Positions 10,872 through 20,969 of a stretch of DNA of 35,000 nt are shown here, in pieces; within the stretch, counting starts at the first letter, position 1; the number at the start of each line of letters is the position of its first letter. A model generated the notes under the pieces. It had not been told where the DNA came from, did not search any database, and was given only the letters and a program-made list of their open reading frames with translations. Origin of the DNA: Glandiceps talaboti (lineage: Eukaryota > Hemichordata > Enteropneusta > Spengelidae); contig NC_135567.1 of NCBI RefSeq assembly GCF_964340395.1, forward strand, positions 5,977,399 to 6,012,398. Direction: 5' to 3'. Made by a program: the position numbers and the translations under genes.

Positions 10872-10873
10872 CA
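10872..10873. repeat. Target-site duplication, left (CA)
   Basis: The uninterrupted satellite reads TATACATTGG. The left flank ends TATACA and the right flank starts CATTGG, so CA is duplicated around the insertion. Confidence 0.6.
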
Positions 10874-10890
10874 CCCTTACCAAACTGAAA
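10874..10890 (+). repeat. Left terminal inverted repeat
   Basis: CCCTTACCAAACTGAAA pairs with the reverse complement of the right end (CCCTTACCGAAATGAGA). 14 of 17 bases match, with the first eight identical. Confidence 0.75.
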
Positions 10891-11240
10891 GCTCAGACCC
10901 AAGCTGGCAAAGAGCTTTTTCAGAGCTTTTCAGCTCTGTGGCACACTACCAACAGCTCTATTGCACACATTCAAAAATGTGTTGAGCTGCTGAATGTCTG
11001 CAACAGACTTCTAGGGTTTATGTCTGTTAGGAAAAAAATTCTTAAGCTTACTGACAGCTGTCTGCATCTCACTGACAGCTGTCTGCAGTTCACCAACAGC
11101 TACTTGCAGTTTACTGGCAGCTGTCTTCAGCCACAGGAGTTAATTTCTAAATAATGTCTGTCAGGAGTGTTTACACTTTGCTCTGTCATGGGCAAAACGA
11201 CTAGCAGCAGACTTTTAGCAGCTTTTGTGGTAGTTTCCAG
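10888..11240 (+). repeat. Left subterminal repeat region
   Basis: This stretch is dense in short motifs around AGCTCT, CAGCTG, GTCTGCA and AACAGACTTCT. The counterpart occurs inverted at the right end of the element. Such regions are transposase-binding arrays in CACTA-type elements; that role is inferred here. Confidence 0.6.
11050..11133 (+). repeat. 21-bp tandem repeat, four copies
   Basis: Four consecutive 21-bp units start at 11050, 11071, 11092 and 11113. The pattern is ACTGACAGCTGTCTGCAGTT, with the third and fourth units diverged (CCAACAGCTACTTG and CTGGCAGCTGTCTT). They form the core of the left subterminal region. Confidence 0.88.
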
Positions 11241-11806
11241 AATATTTTAAAGTTACCTGGACAGTGGCAATGTGGAAGGGCATACCAATCCAAGGGTTCT
11301 CTGTTAATATGCTTCTGTGTCATAATAAATATTGCTTGGAATTAAACTTGCCTAAATACTTATTCACTAAAACATACATCAAATGTATGCAGTTGAATGT
11401 AGGTAATATTTATAAGAATGCCTGCAACACCATCAAATGACCAATAACTACAGTACATTTACATGTTAAAATATATTTATTAAGTTTCATTGTTAAGTAT
11501 AAACACCGGAATCTGTTCTTGTTAAAACATAAACCAGCTGCATGAACAACAAAATCAATCCTTACAGAATACCTCTAATATAAAATGTACATGTATTGTT
11601 GTATGCATTTATTATTTGCATCGTTCACCCTCACAACTTACCAAGATTTAATGTAACTGTTTTCTCAAATTATTTGTAATATGTCACCTACGTAACAAAC
11701 ATCCATTTTAAAATCATTTGCCAGATTTAGTATTCTGGGTTTGTGATAGCCATGCACGTATATTAGTGTGGAATTTGTTTACTATGCTGCAACTTGGGAC
11801 TAGCAA
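11241..11806. other. AT-rich interior of the insertion
   Basis: There is no repeat structure and no convincing open frame. The sequence is AT-rich and could be intron or spacer. Short frames here lack protein-like composition. Confidence 0.45.
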
Positions 11807-12252
11807 TTACTGGTTACATATGCAGAAACACGGCCCATTTTCAAGGTTACTACAGGAAATGTCCCCTGCAGTATATTTCTTGACTTGGGCCGGTCGTGTA
11901 GCGTATAGGCATTGAAAAGAGTGGTTCATTTTGGGCCGCATATGATCGGCCTCGCCAATATCTGAGTTTTCAGTTTCACTATAGTCAGTCATATTCAGGG
12001 TTGTCATACCCATCATCAACGCCGTCTGATAAATCTCGACAGTCGGATGTCAACAAGGGATTTTGACTCCCCTCTTCATTGTCAAATAACTCACAGTTGT
12101 CTTCATTTCCTCCGTTATGTTATAACATGAATAAATATGATGCTCGCCATCTCCTTCCTGTCGATCATCTCATTAGTCTACCAAACTCGCTTGAAACGGT
12201 ATCGGTATTGTCTGTGTACGTGTTCGTGTGTTGTTGATGTCGAGGGACATCA
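11807..12252 (-). pseudogene. Acid-rich exon remnant on the minus strand
   Basis: Three minus-strand frames chain together with shifts. The first, about 12252-12165, includes TNTYTDNTDTVSSEFG and ends in a stop. The second, 12119-11985, is 44 codons with about 14 Asp/Glu; it includes EDNCELFDNEEGSQ and DLSDGVDDGYDNPEYD and ends in TGA. The third overlaps it and continues as DYSETENSDIGEADH to a stop at 11807. The acidic, serine-rich character carries across the frame change, which argues for one damaged exon and not three chance frames. Acidic leaders occur in some transposase and chromatin proteins, but no family is identifiable. Its direction is opposite to the exons at 12737-14694. Confidence 0.45.
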
Positions 12253-12359
12253 CCCGGAAGTGATGGGAGTCCATCGTTTGTGGGCCAATGATCGCAAAGT
12301 TGTCCTCAGAACTGGAATGGTCACTTTTCGCTTCCATCTCTCATAGATTGCCATTTTGC

Positions 12360-12736
12360 TTCAACTTGGAGATTACAAGTATACTGCTCTGTTTTGAGTC
12401 GATACGTAACGTGAACGTACGGTGTAAACAAACCCCTCGATCGTCGATCGCTGGCTAAGGTTATATCCACAATATGGCGTCACAGGCTCTTTCAAAGCTC
12501 GTGGAAAAACTGCTAGGAACAAACATTTTGTTTATGGCTAATAACAGCGCAAACATGGATAATATGAAAGAAATAAAATAATAAACAAAAATATATTTTT
12601 TCAAAATTGAATCAACGACTGCTGTAAAGTTTACAACGCATTGAAGTTTTGAAATTATTGTGAACGAGGCTATGACGTATCAGCCAATCAAATCAACGCG
12701 CGCAATCTCCCCAGTACTTCAAATGTGAAACGGAAG
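12360..12736. promoter_or_regulatory. Candidate divergent promoter region
   Basis: This segment separates the minus-strand acidic exon from the plus-strand first exon. It has locally raised CpG (CGATCGTCGATCG near 12438, ACGCGCGC near 12695), a CRE-half-like TGACGTA at 12673-12679 and a CCAAT box at 12684-12688. AAGATGGCGGC, the YY1-type initiator-proximal motif, overlaps the start codon at 12734-12744. No TATA box is evident. This combination is typical of housekeeping-style CpG promoters; function is inferred. Confidence 0.4.
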
Positions 12737-12797
12737 ATGGCGGCCATGGTTCACAAAGGCAAAGAAAATCGTTTTCGACAACTGATCATGAGAAGAG
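12737..12797 (+). CDS. Candidate first coding exon
   Basis: The exon starts at ATGGCGGCCATGG, a strong initiation context inside a YY1-like motif. It encodes 20 residues starting MAAMVHKGKENRFRQ and ends AGAAGAG|GTATAC, a good splice donor. Unspliced, the frame stops four codons later, so splicing is needed for a longer product. The phase leaves one base, which joins in frame to an acceptor at 14005 (TTAGAG|TAGAAAC). The protein is not recognised. It could belong to the element or be a captured host exon. Confidence 0.4.
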
Positions 12798-13164
12798 GTA
12801 TACATTAAGACCTACTCATTTTGGTGATGAAGGTATGTTAATTTAACTGACGCTTTCAGAGCACATTATAGGCTCTGGTATTTTTTTTAAACGATAGAAT
12901 CCTGGTCGTCTATGTGTAGACGTTATATCTTATTTATATAGTACTTGTGGCCGTACGATCGGAGCCTTTTCAGACATAGACCTAGACCTCGGTCCACGGT
13001 TGCATACATAGACTTCTACAACTGTTTGAAACTTCCGAAAGTTGTTTTTAAAGTACATCTGATATACATGTAATATTCAAGTTGGAGTGTCCACTTTGTC
13101 GATTGAAAGTAGGAAAGAATGCACTGCTTGCCTGGTGCCGTGTGTAAACTGGAATTAGATTACA

Positions 13165-13177
13165 CCCCCCCCCCCCC
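13165..13177. repeat. Poly-C tract
   Basis: This is a run of 13 C residues, similar to the one at 4054-4067, in the possible intron. Confidence 0.95.
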
Positions 13178-13451
13178 ATGATTTATCGTGTAAAAATTAT
13201 TAGTTTCTCGTCGAAAGAGTTCCTATGTACCGCACTGAGTCTTGTTAGAAAACAGTGGCAAATTAATTTATTCAATTAAGATATGGAATGGAACAATGTT
13301 GGAGTGTTTTGTAGAAACCAGTGTCACAAATCATTTAGTAGTAGTACTAGTAGTAGTACACCCCATGGTCACAGCCACATTTACACAGTGCTCTGTCATG
13401 TACATGCAGAACACTTTTCACCAACTTGATGTATGTCATTGAGGTCTGTCC

Positions 13452-13497
13452 GTATGTATGTATGTATGTATGTATGTATGTATGTATGTATGTATGT
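13452..13497. repeat. (GTAT)n microsatellite
   Basis: About eleven near-perfect GTAT units run on to a TGTATATATATACGTACATG tail. It produces an artefactual run of YVCM in translation. Confidence 0.95.
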
Positions 13498-14005
13498 GTA
13501 TATATATACGTACATGTATGCATGTATTTATTTAATAAGGGTATGGACTTTCATTTTAATCAAAGATTGTCATGTTTAAAATGCTTCATATTGATGTATT
13601 TGTGTATTCATTACGTTATAGTGCAAATTATAGAACACAACACCTATTTAGTTGTAAGGAGAGAGTAAGAATATGGAACTCTTGTTGAGGCATTGTGGTC
13701 ATCAGACAAGCAATATTAATTATCCTTGTCTTATTCTAAGTAGAAATGTTAAGTGTTAAGTGAGACAATGTGGGAAGACTGCGAGTTCATTATTTTTTTA
13801 TAAAGTTTTTATAAAGCTGTTCCTTAATTATGGCTGCTCTGATGTACTTTTGGGAAGTCTGATAAAATGTATTCACCTAGGGTGTACCACTGTTAACACA
13901 CTACAAGAATATACATTTTGTAGATTCTATTTACCAGTTGATAATTTTTGTTTTGCCAAAATTAGTGTTACTTACATGCATGTTTTTATTTGTTGCATCT
14001 TAGAG

Positions 14006-14240
14006 TAGAAACTCAAGATGACTTTAGAAAAAGCAGTGTCAACATAAAAGTACAAAAAACAGAAAGTGGACAAAGAAAGCAAACTCCAGCAGGACAAAAA
14101 ATGGAACACATGCAGCACAGCAAAGCAATAAAGCAAAGACTGACAAAGATAGAGAAATTGCTGAAGAGAAGCAAGCCAAACGCCTAGCAAAGTTGTATGG
14201 CAACTTTAAAAAGGATGAAGGAACAGGCCTACTTTCAAAG
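14006..14240 (+). pseudogene. Lysine-rich exon remnant
   Basis: The segment lies between an acceptor-like TTTTTATTTGTTGCATCTTAG (13983-14003; alternative AG at 14005) and a donor CAAAG|GTACTA at 14240. One frame, in phase with the candidate first exon, reads VETQDDFRKSSVNIKV and is Lys/Gln-rich up to a TAG at 14185-14187. A second frame is more protein-like at the 3' end: KTDKDREIAEEKQAKRLAKL, then YGNFKKDEGTGLLSK up to the donor. The two readings overlap, so either a frameshift has occurred or one is spurious. It is not assigned to a family. Confidence 0.4.
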
Positions 14241-14489
14241 GTACTAGTAACTTTTTTAATCTGTTAGTGTATAAAAACAAAACAGAGCAATATAATTGCC
14301 CAAGAGGAGCAAATAGTAAAAAGACACAAGACAGTTGGCATTTCTATAGGGACAAACAATAGATTCTTTGTTTGTAGCATGTAACTGTTTATTAGAAACA
14401 AAAGATAAAATGAACTGTGTACCTCTCCCTTCACATTCATAACAAACATTTCTTTTGTTAATTGATTGCTCTTGGTTCTTTCTTTGCAG
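14241..14489 (+). other. Possible intron
   Basis: This starts GTACTAG and ends with a long pyrimidine tract, TTGGTTCTTTCTTTGCAG, which is a strong acceptor. No other feature is visible. Confidence 0.4.
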
Positions 14490-14694
14490 TGACTTTCAGG
14501 AACCAATGGATATTGATTGATCTGATTCTGATCCTGATTCTGCCAAACTGATGATGTAAACTGCCAAAGTGATGATGCTAATGATGAACACAATGGCTTT
14601 AGCTTATATAATGACTGAAAGTGAAATAATGTCAGACTCTGAAACTCCAGCAACTGTTGAAAGCCAAACTCAAATTGCCAGAGCTCTTTCACAT
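14490..14694 (+). pseudogene. Acidic SDSD-type exon remnant
   Basis: The exon follows the strong acceptor at 14488-14489 and ends at CACAT|GTATGA. One frame reads DFQEPMDID, stop, SDSDPDSAK. A shifted frame continues QTDDVNCQSDDANDEHNGF and SLYND. A further shift gives TESEIMSDSETPATVESQTQ. The acidic Ser/Asp-rich character persists across the breaks, so this looks like one exon damaged by at least one stop and two indels. The opposite-strand 142-codon frame (14264-14692) is an antisense shadow. Asp/Ser-rich segments are common near the N-terminus of CACTA-type transposases and in many nuclear proteins; no domain is identifiable. Confidence 0.45.
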
Positions 14695-15314
14695 GTATGA
14701 TGTAGGTAATTCTTTAGATTTGATTTGAAGAACCCCATCATTAAGGGACATATATTTTTTGTCTTCTAATCAATGGATGAATACAGGTACTATTGTTAAA
14801 CTCAGGTATGTTGGTACTGTCATTTCACTACAGACATGTCTCAAGCCTTTTAGTTATTTTGGAAAAAAGCAATAAAGTTGCTTATTGTTTTCATTTAATT
14901 CTTCTTCTGCATGATTTACTGGTTGCAAAAGTATGTGCCCGTGTGTGTAGTATGTACATACATACATATATGTGTATCCCCTAAAACATGTAAGTGAACA
15001 AACTTTGTGAGTTTGTGAAACTGACATTTTTTAAATATGTTTCAGTGGGAACAAGCATTCAAATCAAATATGGTCAGTCCTGATATACATTTGTATGTCA
15101 AATATATTTCCCCAATGTGTATAAGCAAGTTTTAAGTGTCAAAATTAATATGGTTTAAAACATGTTTAAAACTAGTTTCAAATGAGTTGACTAAGGACTT
15201 CTGACAAGTTTAAAACATGAATGAAACACTCAAAACTGATCAGACTTGTTTTGAATTAGTATAGAACACTTTTTAAACTAGTGGATTTTTAGTAAGGAAT
15301 TCCCCTTTTGCAGT
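14695..15314. other. AT-rich interior of the insertion, right side
   Basis: No coding exon was recognised. A short TACATACATACATATATG repeat lies near 14953. GTTTAAAAC-like motifs recur between about 15150 and 15275, leading into the right subterminal region. Confidence 0.45.
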
Positions 15315-15603
15315 GTGCCAATGATACCTGTCAGAAGTCTGCTTATAGTCTTTCAGCAGTTTGTCACAGTGCTGTCAGAAGGCTGTTGTTAGTCTGTCAG
15401 GTCTGTTAGTGGTCTTTCAGATGTCTGACGATAGTCTTACATAAGTCTGTTATAAAGCAGTTGAATGTCTGTCAGGTATTTACCTGAGCTGTTGAGAGCT
15501 GTTCTCTGCAGCTCAAATCTAATTATGTATGCACAAAAATCAGCCTTCCGGCAGCTAACTGTCAGAAGTCTTTTTGAGAGCTGCTGCAGCTCAAAAACAG
15601 CTG
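15315..15603 (-). repeat. Right subterminal repeat region
   Basis: Many copies of CTGTCAGAAGTCTG, AGTCTTTCAG and GTCTGTCAGG, then CAGCTC/GAGCTG motifs near the end, lie in the inverted sense of the left region. On the minus strand the core reads CAGACTTCTGACAG, matching AACAGACTTCTAG near 11004. Confidence 0.6.
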
Positions 15604-15620
15604 TCTCATTTCGGTAAGGG
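15604..15620 (-). repeat. Right terminal inverted repeat
   Basis: The end ...TCATTTCGGTAAGGG is the reverse complement partner of the left CCCTTACC end. Confidence 0.75.
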
Positions 15621-15622
15621 CA
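15621..15622. repeat. Target-site duplication, right (CA)
   Basis: CA directly follows GGTAAGGG and begins CATTGG, as in intact monomers at about 8551, 9394 and 10239. Confidence 0.6.
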
Positions 15623-16237
15623 TTGGTATATATGGCAGTTAGCAAAGACGCATACTTTATGACCCATGCAATTAAAACCCCTGAATATTTCAGATTGCTT
15701 ATTGCATAGTTAATACACCAATAAGTGTAGTCTGTACTAGTGGTAGTAGCAAGATTCAATCTGCCTCTGCTTTGAAATAAAATTACCCATTTTAATATGA
15801 CGCGTATCATGTATAATTCCCTATGATACACATTGTTATATATGGCAGCTATATCCAAAGACGCATACTTTATGACCCATGCCATTAAAACCCCTGAATA
15901 TTTCAGATTGCTTTTTACACAGTTAATACACCAATAAGTGTAGTCTGTACTAGTGGTAGTAGCAAGTTTCAATCTGCCTCTGCTTTGAAATAAAGTTACC
16001 CATTTTAATGTGACGCGTATCATGTATATTCCCTATGTATACATTGCTATATATGGCAGCTAGCCAAAGACGCATACTTTATGACCCATGCCATTAAAAC
16101 CCCTGAATATTTCAGATTGCTTTTTACATAGTTAATACACCAGTCAGTGTAGTCTGTACTAGTGGTAGTAGCAAGATTGAATCTGCCTTTGCTTTGAAAT
16201 AAAGATACACATTTTAATATGACGCGTATCATATCTA

Positions 16238-18090
16238 TTAATTCCCTATGTATACATTGATATATATGGCAGTTAGCAAAGACCCATACTTTATGACCCA
16301 TGCAATTAAAACCCCTGAATATTTCAGATTGCTTATTGCATAGTTAATACACCAATAAGTGTAGTCTGTACTAGTGATAGTAGCAAGATTCAATCTGCCT
16401 CTGCTTTGAAATAAAGTTACCCATTTTAATATGACGCGTATCATGTATATTCCCTATGTATACATTGCTATATATGGCAGCTAGCCAAAGACGCATACTT
16501 TATGACCCATGCAATTAAAACCCCTGAATATTTCAGATTGCTTTTTAGACAGTTAATACACCAATCAGTGTAGTCTGTACTAGTGGTAGTAGCAAGATTC
16601 AATCTGCCTTTGCTTTGAAATAAAGATACCCATTTTAATATGACGCGTATCATATCTATGAATTCCCTATGTATACATATATATGGCAGTAATTAGCAAA
16701 GACGCATACTTTATGACCCATGCCATTAAATCCCCTGAATATTTCAGATTGCTTTTTACATAGTTAATACACCAATAAGTGTAGTCTGTACTAGTGGTAG
16801 TAGCAAGATTCAATCTGCCTCTACTTTGAAATAAAGTTACCCATTTTAATATGACGCGACGTATATCATGTATTCCATATGTATACATTGCTATATATGG
16901 CAGCTAGCCAAAGACGCATACTTTGTGACACATGCAATTAAAACCCCAGAATATTTCAGGTTGCTTTTTACACAGTTAATACACCAATAAGTGTAGTCTG
17001 TACTAGTGGTAGTAGCAAGATTCAATCTGCCTCTGCTTTGAAATAAAGTTACCCATTTTAATATTACGCGTATCATATCCCTATGTATACATTGTTATAT
17101 ATGGCAGCTAGCCAAAGACGCATACTTTATGACCCTTGCAATTAAAACCCCTGAATATTTCAGGTTGCTTTTTACACAGTTAATACACCAATAAGTGTAG
17201 TCTGTACTAGTTGTAGTAGCAAGATTCAATCTGCCTCAGCTTTGAAATAAAAAATACCCATTTTAATATGACGCCTTATCATGCTTTGCTTTATATATGG
17301 CAGCCAGCCAAAGAATCATACTTTATGACCCATGCAATTAAAACCCCTTTATATTTCAGGTTGCTTTTTACACAGTTAATACACCAATAAGTGTAGTCTG
17401 TACTAGTTGTAGTAGCAAGATTCAATCTGCCTCTGCTTTGAAATAAAGTTACCCATTTTAATATGACGTGTATCATATGTGTATTCCCTATGTATTGCTA
17501 TATATGGCAGCTAGCCAAAGACGGATACTTTATGACCCATGCAATTAAAACCCCTGAATATTTCAGATTGCTTTTGACACAGTTAATACACCAATAAGTG
17601 TAGTCTGTAATAGTGGTAGTAGCAAGATTCAATCTGCCTCTGCTTTGAAATAAAGTTACCCATTTTAATATGACACGTATCATATGTGTATTCCCTATGT
17701 ATTGCTATATATGGCAGCTAGCCAAAGACGGATACTTTATGACCCATGCAATTAAAACCCCTGAATATTTCAGGTTGCTTTTTACACAGTTAATACACCA
17801 ATAAGTGTAGTCTGTACTAGTGGTAGTAGCAAGATTCAATCTGCTTCTGCTTTGAAATAAAGATACCCATTTTAATATGACGCCTTATCATATGCATTAT
17901 GCTTTATATATGGCAGCTAGCCAAAGACGCATACTTTATGACCCATGCCATTAAAACCCCTGAATATTTCAGATTGCTTTTTACATAGTTAATACACCAA
18001 TCAGTGTAGTCTGTACTAGTGGTAGTAGCAAGATTCAATCTGCCTCTGCTTTGAAATAAAGTTACCCATTTTAATATGATGCGTATCATA
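16238..18090. repeat. Copy of the 6463-8318 satellite block
   Basis: Monomer subtypes occur in the same order as at 6463-8318, at an offset of 9775 falling to 9771 bp through small indels (for example TAATACCC versus TACCC near 7063/16837). This marks a segmental duplication of about 1.85 kb within the array, now on both sides of the insertion. Confidence 0.8.
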
Positions 18091-20765
18091 TCTATTAATT
18101 CCCTATATATACATTGATATATGGCAGTAAGCAAAGACGCATACTTTATGACCCATGCAATTAAAACCCCTGAATATTTCAGATTGCTTATTGCATAGTT
18201 AATACACCAATAAGTGTAGTCTGTACTAGTGGTAGTAGCAAGATTCAATCTGCCTCTACTTTGAAATAAAGTTACCCATTTTAATATGACGCGACGTATA
18301 TCATGTATTCCATATGTATACATTGCTATATATGGCAGCTAGCCAAAGACGCATACTTTATGACCCATGCAATTAAAACCCCAGAATATTTCAGGTTGCT
18401 TTTTACACAGTTAATACACCAATAAGTGTAGTCTGTACTAGTTGTAGTAGCAAGATTCAATCTGCCTCAGCTTTGAAATAAAAAATACCCATTTTAATAT
18501 GACGCCTTATCATGCTTTGCTTTATATATGGCAGCCAGCCAAAGAATCATACTTTATGACCCATGCAATTAAAACCCCTTTATATTTCAGGTTGCTTTTT
18601 ACACAGTTAATACACCAATAAGTGTAGTCTGTACTAGTTGTAGTAGCAAGATTCAATCTGCCTCTGCTTTGAAATAAAGTTACCCATTTTAATATGACGC
18701 GTATCATATGTGTATTCCCTATGTATTGCTATATATGGCAGCTAGCCAAAGACGGATACTTTATGACCCATGCAATTAAAACCCCTGAATATTTCAGATT
18801 GCTTTTGACACAGTTAATACACCAATAAGTGTAGTCTGTACTAGTGGTAGTAGCAAGATTCAATCTGCCTCTGCTTTGAAATAAAGTTACCCATTTTAAT
18901 ATGACACGTATCATATGTGTATTCCCAGTATGTATTGCTATATATGGCAGCTAGCCAAAGACGGATACTTTATGACCCATGCAATTAAAACCCCTGAATA
19001 TTTCAGGTTGCTTTTTACACAGTTAATACACCAATAAGTGTAGTCTGTACTAGTGGTAGTAGCAAGATTCAATCTGCCTCTGCTTTGAAATAAAGATACC
19101 CATTTTAATATGACGCCTTATCATATGCATTATGCTTTATATATGGCAGCTAGCCAAAGACGCATACTTTATGACCCATGCCATTAAAACCCCTGAATAT
19201 TTCAGATTGCTTTTTACATAGTTAATACACCAATCAGTGTAGTCTGTACTAGTGGTAGTAGCAAGATTCAATCTGCCTCTGCTTTGAAATAAAGTTACCC
19301 ATTTTAATATGATGCGTATCATATCTATTAATTCCCTATATATACATTGATATATGGCAGTAAGCAAAGACGCATACTTTATGACCCATGCAATTAAAAC
19401 CCCTGAATATTTCAGATTGCTTATTGCATAGTTAATACACCAATAAGTGTAGTCTGTACTAGTGGTAGTAGCAAGATTCAATCTGCCTCTACTTTGAAAT
19501 AAAGTTACCCATTTTAATATGACGCGACGTATATCATGTATTCCATATGTATACATTGCTATATATGGCAGCTAGCCAAAGACGCATACTTTATGACCCA
19601 TGCAATTAAAACCCCAGAATATTTCAGGTTGCTTTTTACACAGTTAATACACCAATAAGTGTAGTCTGTACTAGTTGTAGTAGCAAGATTCAATCTGCCT
19701 CAGCTTTGAAATAAAAAATACCCATTTTAATATGACGCCTTATCATGCTTTGCTTTATATATGGCAGCCAGCCAAAGAATCATACTTTATGACCCATGCA
19801 ATTAAAACCCCTTTATATTTCAGGTTGCTTTTTACACAGTTAATACACCAATAAGTGTAGTCTGTACTAGTTGTAGTAGCAAGATTCAATCTGCCTCTGC
19901 TTTGAAATAAAGTTACCCATTTTAATATGACGCGTATCATATGTGTATTCCCTATGTATTGCTATATATGGCAGCTAGCCAAAGACGGATACTTTATGAC
20001 CCATGCAATTAAAACCCCTGAATATTTCAGGTTGCTTTTGACACAGTTAATACACCAATAAGTGTAGTCTGTACTAGTGGTAGTAGCAAGATTCAATCTG
20101 CCTCTGCTTTGAAATAAAGTTACCCATTTTAATATGACACGTATCATATGTGTATTCCCAGTATGTATTGCTATATATGGCAGCTAGCCAAAGACGGATA
20201 CTTTATGACCCATGCAATTAAAACCCCTGAATATTTCAGGTTGCTTTTTACACAGTTAATACACCAATAAGTGTAGTCTGTACTAGTGGTAGTAGCAAGA
20301 TTCAATCTGCTTCTGCTTTGAAATAAAGATACCCATTTTAATATGACGCCTTATCATATGCATTATGCTTTATATATGGCAGCTAGCCAAAGACGCATAC
20401 TTTATGACCCATGCCATTAAAACCCCTGAATATTTCAGATTGCTTTTTACATAGTTAATACACCAATCAGTGTAGTCTGTACTAGTGGTAGTAGCAAGAT
20501 TCAATCTGCCTCTGCTTTGAAATAAAGTTACCCATTTTAATATGATGCGTATCATATCTATTAATTCCCTATATATACATTGATATATGGCAGTAAGCAA
20601 AGACGCATACTTTATGACCCATGCAATTAAAACCCCTGAATATTTCAGATTGCTTATTGCATAGTTAATACACCAATAAGTGTAGTCTGTACTAGTGGTA
20701 GTAGCAAGATTCAATCTGCCTCTACTTTGAAATAAAGTTACCCATTTTAATATGACGCGTATCAT
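17280..20765. repeat. 1233-bp hexameric higher-order repeat (~2.8 copies)
   Basis: Subtype order repeats at 1231-1233 bp, which is six monomers. Corresponding blocks begin near 17291/18522/19755 and 17904/19137/20370. Copies are almost identical, with small differences such as CCCTATG versus CCCAGTATG. Confidence 0.85.
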
Positions 20766-20969
20766 ATCCCTATGTATACTTTGTTATATATGGCAGCTAC
20801 CCAAAGACGCATACTTTATGACCCTTGCAATTAAAACCCCTGAATATTTCAGGTTGCTTTTTACACAGTTAATACACCAATAAGTGTAGTCTGTACTAGT
20901 TGTAGTAGCAAGATTCAATCTGCCTCAGCTTTGAAATAAAAAATACCCATTTTAATATGACGCCTTATC

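Larger units (their letters stand above)
6268..10873. repeat. Satellite array, left part (~22 monomers)
   Basis: These are head-to-tail monomers of about 195-219 bp. Conserved landmarks in order are ATATATGGCAGCTAGCC, GACGCATACTTTATGACC, TGCAATTAAAACCCCTGAAT, TTAATACACCAATAAGTG, GTAGTCTGTACTAGTGG, AGCAAGATTCAATCTGCC, CTTTGAAATAAAG, CCCATTTTAATATGACGC and GTATCATAT. Length differences fall mainly in the AT-rich linker between GTATCAT and ATATATGGCAG. I counted 22 GTAGTCTGTA blocks. The first monomer begins abruptly at about 6268. The array is cut at 10873 by a transposon-like insertion and resumes at 15621. Open frames of 61-139 codons on the minus strand repeat with every monomer and are by-products of the repeat. 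Confidence 0.96.
12798..14005 (+). other. Possible intron with simple repeats
   Basis: This runs from the donor at 12797/12798 to the pyrimidine-rich acceptor near 14003-14005. It contains a second good donor, GAAG|GTATGT (about 12834), after an in-frame stop. It also holds a poly-C tract, a TATG microsatellite and AT-rich sequence. Two frames at 13426-13668 and 13760-14008 lack coding character; the first is created by the microsatellite. Confidence 0.35.
10874..15620. mobile_element. DNA-transposon-like insertion (4747 bp)
   Basis: A single 4747-bp block interrupts the satellite at one base. Its ends are imperfect inverted repeats: CCCTTACC is exact at both ends, and 14 of the first 17 bases match. 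A 2-bp CA duplication flanks it. Each end carries several hundred bases of CAGCTG- and CAGACTTCT-type subterminal repeats, inverted relative to the other end. A 2-bp duplication with many subterminal repeats resembles CACTA/EnSpm-group elements, but the ends do not begin CACTA, so the superfamily is uncertain. Inside are exon-like fragments on both strands, with frameshifts and stops. I found no intact transposase or DDE motif. It is most likely a non-autonomous or decayed element, possibly with captured host gene pieces. Confidence 0.75.

Noticed and set aside
13426-13668. 80-codon frame containing a YVCM repeat
   Set aside because: It is created by the GTAT microsatellite.
14264-14692. 142-codon minus-strand frame, the longest in the window
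   Set aside because: It lies antisense to the acidic exon remnant and an AT-rich intron. Its Leu/Phe/Gln-rich composition is the mirror of GAA/CAA-rich sense DNA, and no domain is visible.
10874-15620. Assignment to piggyBac because the ends begin CCCTT
   Set aside because: piggyBac elements duplicate TTAA. Here the duplicated bases are CA, and there are long subterminal repeat regions.
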